Source of the DNA: CAUTNH01 sp963543845 | GTDB taxonomy: Bacteria > Bacillota_I > Bacilli_A > Acholeplasmatales > Acholeplasmataceae | Direction of reading: 5' to 3' | DNA: 54,137 nucleotides | Assembly: GCA_963543845.1 (NCBI GenBank) | Contig: CAUUCL010000005.1 | Span: 1-54,137 of the forward strand | In this document: positions 15,676 to 25,270 of the stretch, one piece after another | Layout: every line of letters starts with the position of its first letter | Position numbering within the stretch: the first letter of the stretch is position 1 | The notes under the pieces: model-generated | Databases searched by the model: none | What the model saw: only the letters and a program-made list of their open reading frames with translations | What the model was told of the DNA's origin: nothing | Program-made: the position numbers and the translations under genes

Positions 15676-16806
15676 ATGAATTTAAGTGAAAGACTAAAAG
15701 AAATTCAAGCAAGACTAGCAGAGTTAGATAACGAAGCAAAAATTGACAATGCTAAAATCGAAGAACTTGAAGCAATGAAAAAAGAAGCTGAAGAACTAGT
15801 AAAGGAAAGAACTAGTATCGAAGCAAACTTAAAACAAGAATTAAGAAAACAATTTGAAAAAGGAGAAAAACAAACAATGCTAATGGACGAAAAACAAAAA
15901 CAAAAAAACGAACAACTAGAAAATAGGGGTAGAGACCTTTTAGAGAAAAGAGCAATCACTTTAGGATCTCTAGACTTAATTGCAAAAAATCATCATTCAG
16001 AGACTATTTCAAATCCATTTAATGAAGTATCAGAGATAGTTGATTTAGTAGGTAAGATATCACTACAAGGCGGTGAATCATATAAAAAAGGTTATGTAAA
16101 ATCTTATGGTACTGCTGGTGAAACTGCAGAAGGAGCAGACTATACTGAAACAGAACCTAAGTTTGAATATGTAGAAATTAACAAAGTAAAACTAACTGCA
16201 TACGCAGAAATTACTGAAGAGCTTAAAAAACTATCACTATCAGCATACCAAGAACAAGTAGTGAATAACTTAACAATCGCTCTTAAGAAAAAACTAAACG
16301 ATGAAATTTTATTTGGTGCTGGTGGTTCTAATCATATCACTGGAATATTCTCAAATAAAGCAAAAGCAATTCAAACAACTACTGACATAGAGATTGCTTC
16401 AATAGATGAAAACACATTAGATAATATTGTTCTATCTTATGGTTCTGCTGAAGAACATACACCAGCATACTTAATATTATCTAAAGCAACCCTAAAAGAA
16501 TTTACCAAAGTAAGGGGAACTGATAAGAAGAAAGTTTATACTATTGATTATCGTAATAAGACAATCGATGGTGTGCCATACTACATTACAAGTGGTCTTA
16601 AAGCAGTAGGAAACGCACAAAAAGGAGATTATGTTCTAGGTTATGGCTCATTATCTAACTACGAGCTAACTTCATTTGCACCAGTAGAAATTAAACAATC
16701 AGATGATTATAAATTCCGTAGTGGTCAAACAGCCTATCGTTTATCAGGCTTCTTTGGTGGTAATGTAACTACTTATAACGGATTCATTAGGGTTAAAAAA
16801 GCATAA
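15676..16806 (+). CDS. Major capsid protein (HK97 fold)
   Basis: 376 residues. About the first 95 residues are a charged coiled coil (the delta domain acting as built-in scaffold), expected to be cut by the upstream protease near RGRDLLEKRA. The remainder matches HK97 capsids (SYKKGYVKSYGTAGETAEGA, EITEELKKLS, LSGFFGGNVTTYNGFIRV). An internal AAAGGAG followed by ATG (15878) could allow a shorter start. Its stop overlaps the next gene (TAATG). Confidence 0.93.
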   Translation: MNLSERLKEIQARLAELDNEAKIDNAKIEELEAMKKEAEELVKERTSIEANLKQELRKQFEKGEKQTMLMDEKQKQKNEQLENRGRDLLEKRAITLGSLDLIAKNHHSETISNPFNEVSEIVDLVGKISLQGGESYKKGYVKSYGTAGETAEGADYTETEPKFEYVEINKVKLTAYAEITEELKKLSLSAYQEQVVNNLTIALKKKLNDEILFGAGGSNHITGIFSNKAKAIQTTTDIEIASIDENTLDNIVLSYGSAEEHTPAYLILSKATLKEFTKVRGTDKKKVYTIDYRNKTIDGVPYYITSGLKAVGNAQKGDYVLGYGSLSNYELTSFAPVEIKQSDDYKFRSGQTAYRLSGFFGGNVTTYNGFIRVKKA

Positions 16807-17102
16807 TGATTCTAACCATAGACGATTGTAGGGAAGCCTTATATTTAGACCAAGACTTTCCTACAAAAGTTTTAGAAAACTACATAAAGATAGCTGATGG
16901 GTTTATAAAACAAAAAACTGGCTATGATTTTGGTTCTGAACTAGATAAAGAACCACTTGCAGTTTTATTAGCTAAGTTATATATTAGAGAGCTACATTTC
17001 CAACAAGAAGATAAGTTTAATAAAAACTATGATTATACAATCGGAATATCTTCTTTAATAGTAGACCTACAAGACATAGCAAGGAGAAAACTAAATGGAT
17101 AA
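16806..17102 (+). CDS. Head-tail connector (gp6-like)
   Basis: 98 residues, all helical in appearance, with the typical pattern of 'phage gp6-like head-tail connector' proteins: an N-terminal DDCREAL helix, ENYIKIADGFIKQKTG, and a C-terminal SSLIVDLQDIARR. It forms the ring below the portal. Translation is coupled to the capsid gene by a TAATG overlap. Confidence 0.8.
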   Translation: MILTIDDCREALYLDQDFPTKVLENYIKIADGFIKQKTGYDFGSELDKEPLAVLLAKLYIRELHFQQEDKFNKNYDYTIGISSLIVDLQDIARRKLNG

Positions 17103-17466
17103 GTTCTATGTGAAAGATAAACAAATCAAAATATATTTTGAGCGTGATAGTGAAGATGGAATAATCAAACATTATATTCATCCAATAGATAGTTATCTAA
17201 AAGCATATGTTAGACAAATAGCGAGTTTTGAAACAAGCTATGAACAAGCAATGCACGATACATCACAGTTAATTTTCATAATTAACAACCGAAATGTTAG
17301 AACTGATATGTTTATCGAGTTTAACAATAAAACTTATAACATTAACTCAATTGATAATTATGAGTTTTATAAAAATAACAACTTAAAACTTATAACATCA
17401 GAAATAGAGCCACATAAACATATAAAAGTATTAGGAAGTGATTTACATGATTATTCAAAGTATTAA
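17095..17466 (+). CDS. Head closure (stopper) protein
   Basis: 123 residues, mostly beta-strands. Position directly after the gp6-like connector and features such as FIINNRNVRTDMFIEFNN fit the head-closure family that plugs the filled head. Overlaps both neighbours by a few codons. Assignment rests mainly on position. Confidence 0.65.
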   Translation: MDKFYVKDKQIKIYFERDSEDGIIKHYIHPIDSYLKAYVRQIASFETSYEQAMHDTSQLIFIINNRNVRTDMFIEFNNKTYNINSIDNYEFYKNNNLKLITSEIEPHKHIKVLGSDLHDYSKY

Positions 17467-17854
17467 GAAAATCCATACCATTATAGAAAATCTACTAAAT
17501 AACGCCGGACTAGTAAAAGGGTTAGGACTAACTACTGAAGAGTTAAAAAACGAAACTAAACTTACATACTGGCGTAATTTTGCAACAACTAAGGGAGCAA
17601 ACGAAAAAGACAGTTATTTAGTATGGAACATTGAAAATGTAAGTCCAATGATCTATGGAGACAGCCAAATTATAAATGTAGAATTCTCATTAAAGATTAT
17701 GCTTTTTACAAGAAATTATCTAATCAATAATGAAATGGAAGAAGTAGAAAAACAAGCACTGAAGAGCTCTTATGAGTTTACTTTCAACTCAATAGAGTTT
17801 AACCCTGAATACAGAGCATATGTTTATGTATTTGATATTAAAGGAATGATTTAA
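17447..17854 (+). CDS. Neck / tail-completion protein
   Basis: 135 residues from the ATG at 17447, which has AGGAAGTG 6 nt upstream; a GTG three codons earlier is part of that ribosome site. The sequence (LTYWRNFATTKGANEKDSYLVW, cut to its core YWRNF...VWN) is not one I recognise. Its place between head closure and an HK97-gp10-like gene suggests a tail terminator or neck subunit. Confidence 0.6.
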   Translation: MIIQSIKKIHTIIENLLNNAGLVKGLGLTTEELKNETKLTYWRNFATTKGANEKDSYLVWNIENVSPMIYGDSQIINVEFSLKIMLFTRNYLINNEMEEVEKQALKSSYEFTFNSIEFNPEYRAYVYVFDIKGMI

Positions 17855-18238
17855 GTGGACATTGAATTCGATAAAGACCTAGAAGATCTATTTAAAAAAT
17901 TATCAAGAGAAAACAGAAAACAAATACTAGACTATTTAAAAAAACAAGCGGAGATTGAAAAACAGAAACTGCAATCAATCTCACCTTTTAACCAACATTC
18001 AAAAAAAGACCATTTAAAAGACAAATGGAAAGTTAATTCACAAGATAGTGGTTCAACAGTAATAAATACAAAGTCACTAAAAAGTGAAAGCAAAGGACAG
18101 CTAGCGTATTTACTAAATAACTATAGTAAATCACCTAATTATCAATGGTTTGATAAGTGGTGGGGATATGAGATTAACTCATTACGCCATAAACTTGTAA
18201 AAGACATTGATGAAATAATAAAAAAAATAATTAAATAA
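17855..18238 (+). CDS. HK97 gp10-like neck protein
   Basis: 127 residues, GTG start with AAAGGA 8 nt upstream, beginning right after the previous stop. Helical, very lysine-rich, with YEINSLRHKLVKDIDEI at the end, in keeping with the gp10/minor head-tail family. A joining role is inferred from position before the tail-tube gene. Confidence 0.6.
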   Translation: MDIEFDKDLEDLFKKLSRENRKQILDYLKKQAEIEKQKLQSISPFNQHSKKDHLKDKWKVNSQDSGSTVINTKSLKSESKGQLAYLLNNYSKSPNYQWFDKWWGYEINSLRHKLVKDIDEIIKKIIK

Positions 18239-18251
18239 AGGAGAAATAGAA

Positions 18252-18884
18252 ATGGAACAAAAAACAAAATTATTAAGATACAATGTGAAAAATGTAAAAT
18301 ATTCAATCAAAAAAAATGATACTGAATATGGTGAAGTAAAAGATTTAGCATATGCAGATAGCATATCACTTGAAGCACAATATGAAGAATCTACTATTTA
18401 TGGTGATGGAGAAATAATCGCTGTAATACCTAATGATAAAGGACTAAAGGGAAAGTTAAAAACAATCAACATTAACGAACAATATGAAGTAGACTGCGGA
18501 AGATTACTACCAATAGATAATGGACTTGCAAGTATTCAGCAAAGAAAAACTACTGAACAGGCGATTTATTTTGAAGTAGATGCTACTACATCAGATGGAA
18601 AAATCCAAACAATAAAAAACTGGATATATGGTGTAACTACTACTAAACCTAATGAAGCATTTAACCAATCAAAAGGAGCACCAACAATTAACCAGTATGA
18701 ATATAACCTAACTGTAAAAGGAGAAATTCTTAAAGAAGCAGATGGCAATATCCATATTGATAAAGCAACTGGAAATACAGTTAAAGTTTATTGGATTAAA
18801 TCAGCACCAGGAGCAAACGGATATGAAACATTCCACGAAAATGTCCCTACACCTAAACTAAAGGCTGATGGGAGACTAGGCTAA
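18252..18884 (+). CDS. Major tail protein (phi13 family)
   Basis: 210 residues. Forms the tail tube. The N-terminal KLLRYNVKNVKYSI, the YADSISLEAQYEESTIYGDG stretch and the strand KGEILKEADGNI match phi13-type tube proteins. Strong ribosome site (AAAGGAGAAAT). Its stop overlaps the tail chaperone start. Confidence 0.88.
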   Translation: MEQKTKLLRYNVKNVKYSIKKNDTEYGEVKDLAYADSISLEAQYEESTIYGDGEIIAVIPNDKGLKGKLKTININEQYEVDCGRLLPIDNGLASIQQRKTTEQAIYFEVDATTSDGKIQTIKNWIYGVTTTKPNEAFNQSKGAPTINQYEYNLTVKGEILKEADGNIHIDKATGNTVKVYWIKSAPGANGYETFHENVPTPKLKADGRLG

Positions 18885-19270
18885 TGTTTGTTAATATTCC
18901 TATTGTAAAGTCAAAAAAATATAATGAAGAAACTAAAGAAGTAATTATAGAAAAAGATACTTTAAAAGTTAACATAGATACATCATTATTAGCACATTTA
19001 AAATGGGAAGAAGAGTTTCAAAGTTCAATGAATTGTGATTTAAACGAATACACTCAAAGAATAGCAAAACTTCATCAAAACAATCAAATAGATAAGGCAA
19101 GTATGTTAAGCGTATTAAAACTTTTATATTGCTATATCCATTCCGACCAAGTTCCAAGCTTTAAAAAGTTTTTAAGCTTACTAGACATTGAAGTTGCTGG
19201 TGAAATCTTAGAAATTTTAGCAGATGTTCTAGATAACATAACAAAAAGTGCAGTATCAGAAAAAAAGTAA
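18884..19270 (+). CDS. Tail assembly chaperone, upstream (gpG-like) part
   Basis: 128 residues, mostly helical, directly between tail-tube and tape-measure genes, where siphoviruses encode the gpG chaperone. It ends ...SEKK at A-AAA-AAG-TAA, a -1 slippery site, so a fraction of ribosomes should continue into the next frame. Ends overlap the next ATG (TAATGG). Confidence 0.8.
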   Translation: MFVNIPIVKSKKYNEETKEVIIEKDTLKVNIDTSLLAHLKWEEEFQSSMNCDLNEYTQRIAKLHQNNQIDKASMLSVLKLLYCYIHSDQVPSFKKFLSLLDIEVAGEILEILADVLDNITKSAVSEKK

Positions 19271-19560
19271 TGGAGCGTGTCAAGACACTAAACTATATTC
19301 TAAACATACCACCTAGTCGAGACACGGAAAAGGAATTTTCAGTATTAGATGTAGTAAAGACTTGTATTTCGTTAAAAATAGACTCCAAAACTATGTATAC
19401 GCTGAAATACCAAGAACTGCTATATCTAATACTAGGCATACAAATAGATAAAGCATACGAGATAAGAAAACTAGAAGAATCACAAAACAAGGACTACGAA
19501 GAAGTAGATGCAACTAATTCAGACATTTTAAAGGGAACTGATATATATGGCAACAGTTAA
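18884..19560 (+). CDS. Tail assembly chaperone gpG-T fusion by -1 frameshift
   Basis: Slipping back one base on A-AAA-AAG at 19261-19267 reads through the stop as K-K-V-M-E-R and continues to 19560, giving about 225 residues. The downstream frame (19270-19560, 96 residues if started at its own ATG) has no Shine-Dalgarno of its own. This arrangement, G plus a rarer G-T fusion that wraps and counts the tape measure, is conserved in lambda and most siphoviruses. The frame relation and slippery heptamer are seen directly; efficiency is unknown. Confidence 0.8.
19261..19267 (+). other. Programmed -1 ribosomal frameshift site
   Basis: AAAAAAG in phase A-AAA-AAG, one of the most efficient bacterial slippery heptamers, immediately before the TAA of the gpG-like frame. 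The G-rich codons downstream (GGAGCGTGTCAAG) may add a weak stimulatory structure; none is obvious. Confidence 0.8.
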
Positions 19561-22126
19561 AGTTAATCTAAAATTAGAAAATCAAGAGTTCGATAAAAAC
19601 TTAAAACAAACAGAAAAAGAACTCCAAAGAACGAAGCGTAATGTAAATACATTATCTAAAAGTATGGAACTAAATCCTAACTTTGATAATGTTTTTAGTG
19701 CATTTAAAGAAGTAGTTAATGCTATCACATTAAACCAAGAAAAACTTGAAGACCTGCAAGCAGAACTTAAAAAAATGGAGAACGCTGGAGAGATAAATAC
19801 TGATAGATATAAGAAACTTCAAGAAGCACTTTATAAAACAGAACTAGATGCCAAGCAACTAGAAGTTCAACTTGAAAAGGTAACTAAAAATGTAGATACT
19901 ACTGAACTAATTACTGAACTTAAAAAAAGCGAAGAAACTATTATAGAACTAAAACAGAAAACCCAGGACTATCATAGTGAGTTAGAAAAACTAAATGCAC
20001 AAAACATTACAATCGATAACGACTTTAAAGAAACATCTGAAGAACTAAAAAAAGCAGAACAAGAAACAAAGAAGCTAGAAGTCCAACTAGCAAAACTAGG
20101 TAAGACTAAAATCAATACTAAAGAGTATAAAGACCTACAAAAGCAATTAGATCTCTCAACTAAAAAAACAGATACAATCAATAAAAAACTAAACGAATTA
20201 TCAAAACAAAAATTAGATGTTAACAAAGAGATAAAACAAGTTGAGAAAGAACTAAAGCAGTGCGAAACAACGGTTAAACAATATACTAACCAAGTAAAAC
20301 TTGCTAGCAGTGAAACAATTAAGACTAAACAATCACAGGAAAACCTTGAAAAACTATCTATAACAGCTAAAGAAACAAGTAATTCGCTTACTGATTTAGG
20401 TAAAGCGTTTGCACCAATATCCGCTGCTGCTACTGGAGCATTATATGGTATTGCTAAATTTACCAAAGATACTGTTAAATCAGCAGATGATATAACAACA
20501 TCAGCAGAAAGAATAGGTATCAGTGCAGAGAACTTTCAAAAATGGAAATATATCGGTGAACAAACAAACATAGAACTAAAAGAACTAGAGACAGGCTTTA
20601 GAAACCTAAACGGAACAATAGCAGACCTAGCGACTGGGAAAGTAAATGAATCAACAAAAGCACTACAAGCACTAGGAATAGATTCTAAACAAGCCCTAAA
20701 AGGATTAGATGGAAACCTTGATAAGATAGTAGATAGTCTTATGAAAGTAGAAAATCCAACACAAAGACTAGCACTAGCAAATGAACTATTCGGTAAAAAG
20801 GTCGGTCAAGCAGTTATACCAATGCTAAATCAAGGAGCAGACGGAATAAATAAGCTAAAAGAAGAGTTCAACCAACTAGGATACATTACTAATGAACAAG
20901 CCGATACACTAGCAACCTATGGCAGTGAGCTAAAGAAATTAAGACAAGCATTTAAAAACATAAAGAACCAACTTGCTATAGCATTCCTACCAGTGTTTCA
21001 AAAAATTACTAATTTTATAGAAAAGAAAGTTGTTCCAACTCTAAAAAAACTAACTGATAAACTAAAAAAACTAGGAACAGCACCAAAGGCTGCCATATTA
21101 GGAATACTAGGATTTATTGCTGTTTTAGCACCAATATTATTATTAGCGCCTAAATTATTTAAAGCCTTTAAAACATTAAGTAGTGGGGTGAAGTTGTTAA
21201 GGGGCGGAATAAGCAAACTAAATACAAGCTTAATGAAACTACTAGCAAACCCAGTAGTATTAGTCATAGTAGCAATCGTTGCTGTAATAGTGCTACTGTA
21301 TATGAAATGTAAAGAATTTAGAGATATGGTTAACTCACTATTTAAAACCATATACCAAGCAATAAAACCACTACTACAAACAATGAAGAACTTTTATAAA
21401 ACAATCGGTAAAGCGTTCGGTCAAATCATTAGTATTTTAGTAGATAGCCTAATGCCAGTAATAAATATACTAATGGATATGTTAAAACCGATTATTGACA
21501 TTATTATGTTTTTAGCAAATATCCTAGGAAAGATACTAGCACCGATATTAAAAGTTTTAATGCTACCTATACTAATTCCACTTAAAATATTTATTTCTAT
21601 GCTTAAGTCTATTATGCCAGTAATAAAGCAGATAATAGATCTCTTAAGAACTAAACTAGCACCAGTATTTCAATTTGTAGGTAAAGTCTTTCAATCAGTA
21701 GGAAAGATTATAGGCGGAGTATTTAAGTTTATCCTAAAAGCCATCGAGTTTGCCGTTAATGCAGTTATAAAAGTTATTAACTTTTTATTAAAGCCAATAA
21801 ATGCTGTAATTAAATTTTTTGGTGGTAAACCTATAGAAATAAATGAAGTATCATTAAGCGGTGCAAAGGAAGAAAACAATCCTAACGACTTATATAAAGA
21901 AGCAGATAAAAGAGATAGGGAAAAGGATAAAGCAAATCCATACTCAGAAGCTGGTAAGTATGCAAGCGGAACATCAACCAATAACAACTATAACTACACC
22001 ACAACTAATAATTATAATAACGACGCATCAACTATCAATGTAACGGTAGAAAACTACGGAGCAGAAGCAGATCCAGTAGAACTTGCAAGACAAATAAAAC
22101 TTAAACTAATAAGGGGTAATTCATAA
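19547..22126 (+). CDS. Tape measure protein
   Basis: 859 residues. Sets tail length and helps DNA enter the cell. Residues 1 to about 265 are heptad-rich coiled coil full of K, E and Q. Then a glycine-alanine stretch (LGKAFAPISAAATGALYG) leads into the conserved helical core (AERIGISAENFQKWKY, ATYGSELKKL). About residues 515-720 hold several hydrophobic segments (AILGILGFIAVLAPILLLAP; VVLVIVAIVAVIVLLYM; NILGKILAPILKVLMLPIL) suited to membrane insertion. The C-terminus is N/T-rich. It overlaps the chaperone frame by 14 nt. Confidence 0.93.
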   Translation: MATVKVNLKLENQEFDKNLKQTEKELQRTKRNVNTLSKSMELNPNFDNVFSAFKEVVNAITLNQEKLEDLQAELKKMENAGEINTDRYKKLQEALYKTELDAKQLEVQLEKVTKNVDTTELITELKKSEETIIELKQKTQDYHSELEKLNAQNITIDNDFKETSEELKKAEQETKKLEVQLAKLGKTKINTKEYKDLQKQLDLSTKKTDTINKKLNELSKQKLDVNKEIKQVEKELKQCETTVKQYTNQVKLASSETIKTKQSQENLEKLSITAKETSNSLTDLGKAFAPISAAATGALYGIAKFTKDTVKSADDITTSAERIGISAENFQKWKYIGEQTNIELKELETGFRNLNGTIADLATGKVNESTKALQALGIDSKQALKGLDGNLDKIVDSLMKVENPTQRLALANELFGKKVGQAVIPMLNQGADGINKLKEEFNQLGYITNEQADTLATYGSELKKLRQAFKNIKNQLAIAFLPVFQKITNFIEKKVVPTLKKLTDKLKKLGTAPKAAILGILGFIAVLAPILLLAPKLFKAFKTLSSGVKLLRGGISKLNTSLMKLLANPVVLVIVAIVAVIVLLYMKCKEFRDMVNSLFKTIYQAIKPLLQTMKNFYKTIGKAFGQIISILVDSLMPVINILMDMLKPIIDIIMFLANILGKILAPILKVLMLPILIPLKIFISMLKSIMPVIKQIIDLLRTKLAPVFQFVGKVFQSVGKIIGGVFKFILKAIEFAVNAVIKVINFLLKPINAVIKFFGGKPIEINEVSLSGAKEENNPNDLYKEADKRDREKDKANPYSEAGKYASGTSTNNNYNYTTTNNYNNDASTINVTVENYGAEADPVELARQIKLKLIRGNS

Positions 22127-23097
22127 TGACTAAAAATATACAAATAACACCACTAGGTGGATATATTAACGATAAACTTCCATATCTATACCTACACGGT
22201 ATAAAAAACGCTGTAAGAGATATTAGTGGACTTGATTATTCGCTTGAAGTAAAGGAAAAGAGCGGAACGATAAACTACAAAAAAGAAAAGAAAGAAGTAG
22301 TAAAGTTTAGCTTCACAATCCCCTATGACGAGTTTAGAGCAAGTCAAATATCATATGATATAGAGTTATCGTTTTTAATTTATAACACTTACCCAGATTT
22401 TAAAGATAATGAAGTAATAACTGCTCAACACTTTAATGGCTATATTACAAAGCTAAAGAAGAACAACTTAAACGCATATGATATTGAAATAACTAGAACA
22501 ACAAAAATTTATAATGTTGAACTAATGAATAAATATTGGCTTGATATAAATAAATACGGTAATAGGCAAAACGCCTTTGAGCAAATAGAAAAAGAGCTAA
22601 TGAAACCAATCAAGCTAGAATATAACAATAAAATAAATTATCCATTCATAAAAGATAATAAACAGTATTTAGATAATAAATACTTGTTTAGATTTAAACC
22701 GATGAAAGAAGAACTATTTTATATAACCGTAGAAAATACTAGCAACAAACAGAATAACCTAATAAGTATAACTAACCAAGAACTAAACAAGAATATAACT
22801 AGCGATAAGACACTAGAGCAGTACTATTTAGAGTTATTGGAAAAAGATATTGATAAACCAATAAGTTATTGGAACACAGTAGTCTTTTATAATAAGCAAC
22901 ATATTAAAGGATTACATATTGAAGATAATAAACTTGTTGAAAACATTAAAGCGAACATTATAAAAAGTATAGAAAACACAAAAGACGATAATACTAATTC
23001 ATCATATATGGATAATAAATATTTTGATTTAGGTATATATAGACCAGACAAAGCAAACTGTTATTGTTTAATATTTAAGGAGAAAGAAATATGTTAA
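22126..23097 (+). CDS. Distal tail (Dit-like) protein, inferred from position
   Basis: 323 residues, TAATG-coupled to the tape measure gene. In siphoviruses of Gram-positives this slot encodes the hub that joins tube to tail tip. The N-terminal 130 residues are strand-rich and the rest lysine- and asparagine-rich. I see no diagnostic motif, so the name rests on order alone. Confidence 0.6.
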   Translation: MTKNIQITPLGGYINDKLPYLYLHGIKNAVRDISGLDYSLEVKEKSGTINYKKEKKEVVKFSFTIPYDEFRASQISYDIELSFLIYNTYPDFKDNEVITAQHFNGYITKLKKNNLNAYDIEITRTTKIYNVELMNKYWLDINKYGNRQNAFEQIEKELMKPIKLEYNNKINYPFIKDNKQYLDNKYLFRFKPMKEELFYITVENTSNKQNNLISITNQELNKNITSDKTLEQYYLELLEKDIDKPISYWNTVVFYNKQHIKGLHIEDNKLVENIKANIIKSIENTKDDNTNSSYMDNKYFDLGIYRPDKANCYCLIFKEKEIC

Positions 23098-24767
23098 TAG
23101 TAGACTTATACAAATACTGGCACGAACAAGAAGAAGGTAAACAAAGACAATTAAAAAAGAAAAAAATACAATTATTTAATCCTATTATTAAAGGTAAGAA
23201 ATCACTTCTAGGAATAGGAAACATACAAATGACCTTTGACTTGCAAGGAGATAGTTATAGAATGAACGAGTTAGAATCAAACGGTCAACTATACTCACTA
23301 GGAACACTATGGGATACACTATCAGATAAAAAGTTTGACTTTTATGCTGATAGAATAGACCTAGATAATAACAAAGGCACCTGTGAGATAAATGGGTTTA
23401 GTTTAATAAACTTATTTAATACACAACTAAGGCTAGACTTTTCAAAACACAAATATTCAAAAGATGGTAAGTATCACTCACCTAACTTATTAGAAATATG
23501 GCAAGAGATTAAAGAATCTCTAATTGAAAGAGATAAGATTATCAATAGTTATTTTTGGAAAGAAATGGCTATATTTAAAAACAGTTCAAATCCAAGTGTA
23601 GGTGTAGATAAAAATGGTAATACAATAAAAATAGAAGTCCCAGAAGAAGCAATGAAAGAATTTAATAAACTAACAAATAGTGAAACAACAGCAAAAGTTT
23701 ATGAATACAATAATTATATGGGTCAAAATATGGTAGTTAACCTATGGCAGTTTTTAAGACCGCTATTAGTATATTGTGATTATAGACTTGATATATGGCT
23801 ATTGGATGGAGTGCTTAATCTAAAATTAAAGAGTGTTATTAAAGAACCAGTAATGTCATTAAACGAGTTTAAAGACCTACTCACAATAGAAGATATGAAG
23901 CCTAAATACAACATAATAGAAGCAAGCGTAAAATATGAAAGCGTAATACCAACAGATGAAAAGATAAAAGTAACTGAAATAGAATATAAGAACACACCCG
24001 AAGAGTATCAAATTTCAGATAGCAAAGAAGTAATAGGTGGTAAATTTAATATAAAAATTCTCACATCAGGGGATATCAACTACAATGAATATAACTCAAA
24101 AGAAATTAGCACTATCTACGGAACAAGACAAGACCTAAATTTATCAAGTACTTGGGAAAGATTTTACTTTACAAAACAAGAAAAAGAAAATCCAATTATT
24201 ATAAAAAAAGGTTTTAAACTTCAATATGAAAAACTTATTGGCTATAACCAATATGAAACACAAACAGAAGAATATAATTATGACATTATGCTTACCTGGG
24301 AAGAACTCACAGCACCTGCATACTACATTAAAAAACAACCAAAAATAACACCAAGACCTACAAATGATATATCAACAGTAAGATATGCATTAAATACTGA
24401 AAACAAGATAGTAAAACTTGCAGATGATACATTAGTTGATATTAAACTGCCGTTTAATCTAGCCTATTTTGAAGAAAAGACTTTAGCCGAAGCACAATCT
24501 AAAGCAATTCTAACGCTAGCCAAAAACAGATACGCATACAGAATAACCTATATTGCTAATGTAGATACATACAAACAACCATTTTATGTAGGAGACTATG
24601 TTGAAGTTTATTTTTATGGTAAAACATTAAAACTGCCAATCACTGAAATAGAATATGAGAATATGGATAACCAACTCCAAGAAACAATTATTCTAGGAGC
24701 AGACATACCAGAGATAGAAGAGTTAGTAGCATATGGAGTAAAAAAAGGAGCAGAAGTAAAAGTATGA
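23091..24767 (+). CDS. Tail tip / Tal-like protein
   Basis: 558 residues following the Dit-like gene with a 7-nt overlap. The pattern of beta-rich segments (IGNIQMTFDLQGDSYRMNEL, then DFYADRIDLDNNKGTCEING) fits the baseplate hub / tail-associated family that opens the cell envelope. No peptidase, lysozyme or amidase signature is seen, which matters because no endolysin exists elsewhere in the prophage. Confidence 0.65.
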   Translation: MLIVDLYKYWHEQEEGKQRQLKKKKIQLFNPIIKGKKSLLGIGNIQMTFDLQGDSYRMNELESNGQLYSLGTLWDTLSDKKFDFYADRIDLDNNKGTCEINGFSLINLFNTQLRLDFSKHKYSKDGKYHSPNLLEIWQEIKESLIERDKIINSYFWKEMAIFKNSSNPSVGVDKNGNTIKIEVPEEAMKEFNKLTNSETTAKVYEYNNYMGQNMVVNLWQFLRPLLVYCDYRLDIWLLDGVLNLKLKSVIKEPVMSLNEFKDLLTIEDMKPKYNIIEASVKYESVIPTDEKIKVTEIEYKNTPEEYQISDSKEVIGGKFNIKILTSGDINYNEYNSKEISTIYGTRQDLNLSSTWERFYFTKQEKENPIIIKKGFKLQYEKLIGYNQYETQTEEYNYDIMLTWEELTAPAYYIKKQPKITPRPTNDISTVRYALNTENKIVKLADDTLVDIKLPFNLAYFEEKTLAEAQSKAILTLAKNRYAYRITYIANVDTYKQPFYVGDYVEVYFYGKTLKLPITEIEYENMDNQLQETIILGADIPEIEELVAYGVKKGAEVKV

Positions 24768-25270
24768 AAATACTATATGAAATGCCCTATGGTTCTAAAG
24801 CGTGGAAATCTAAATATGCTAATGATAGCGACTATATATTTATCGTTGACAAACTAGATAATGGTAAAGAAATAGACTTCCATAAAGACAAAATAAATGA
24901 TATTGACATAATCTATATGACAAAAGAATATATTACAAATTTACTACAAGGAGCAATAAGTAAAAGCCATAAATGTTTATGTAGTTTATATATGGAGCTA
25001 AATAATTTAGACTTCCCAATTAAAAATATAGACTGGCTTAAAACTGAAAAAACTTATAAAGAAAATTATAAAGATGTCATAATTAATGATCTAGATAAAA
25101 ACGACAAATACTTATATACTTATTATATTTTATTTAAAATGTGGGAAACAAAGGATAATATATTTAAAGAAGAGTATACACAAGTAGTGAATGACTTTAA
25201 ATTCAAACAAAATATAGATGTAATGAAAGAATACATCAAAAAAGAAATAGGGGTGATACATAATGCCTAA
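24764..25270 (+). CDS. Nucleotidyltransferase-like protein in the tail module
   Basis: 168 residues. YGSKAWKSKYANDSDYIFIV (residues 9-28) is the GS-x(9-11)-DSD signature of Pol-beta-type nucleotidyltransferases, and NDIDIIYM (about 44-51) supplies the third acidic strand, as in the RlaP-like branch. The second Asp of the usual DxD is Ile here, so activity is uncertain. The later part is helical. It is ATGA-coupled to the tail-tip gene and overlaps the fibre gene, so it is expressed late. Such a gene is not a normal tail component; a host-takeover or tRNA-modifying role is possible. Assignment is moderate. Confidence 0.55.
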   Translation: MKILYEMPYGSKAWKSKYANDSDYIFIVDKLDNGKEIDFHKDKINDIDIIYMTKEYITNLLQGAISKSHKCLCSLYMELNNLDFPIKNIDWLKTEKTYKENYKDVIINDLDKNDKYLYTYYILFKMWETKDNIFKEEYTQVVNDFKFKQNIDVMKEYIKKEIGVIHNA

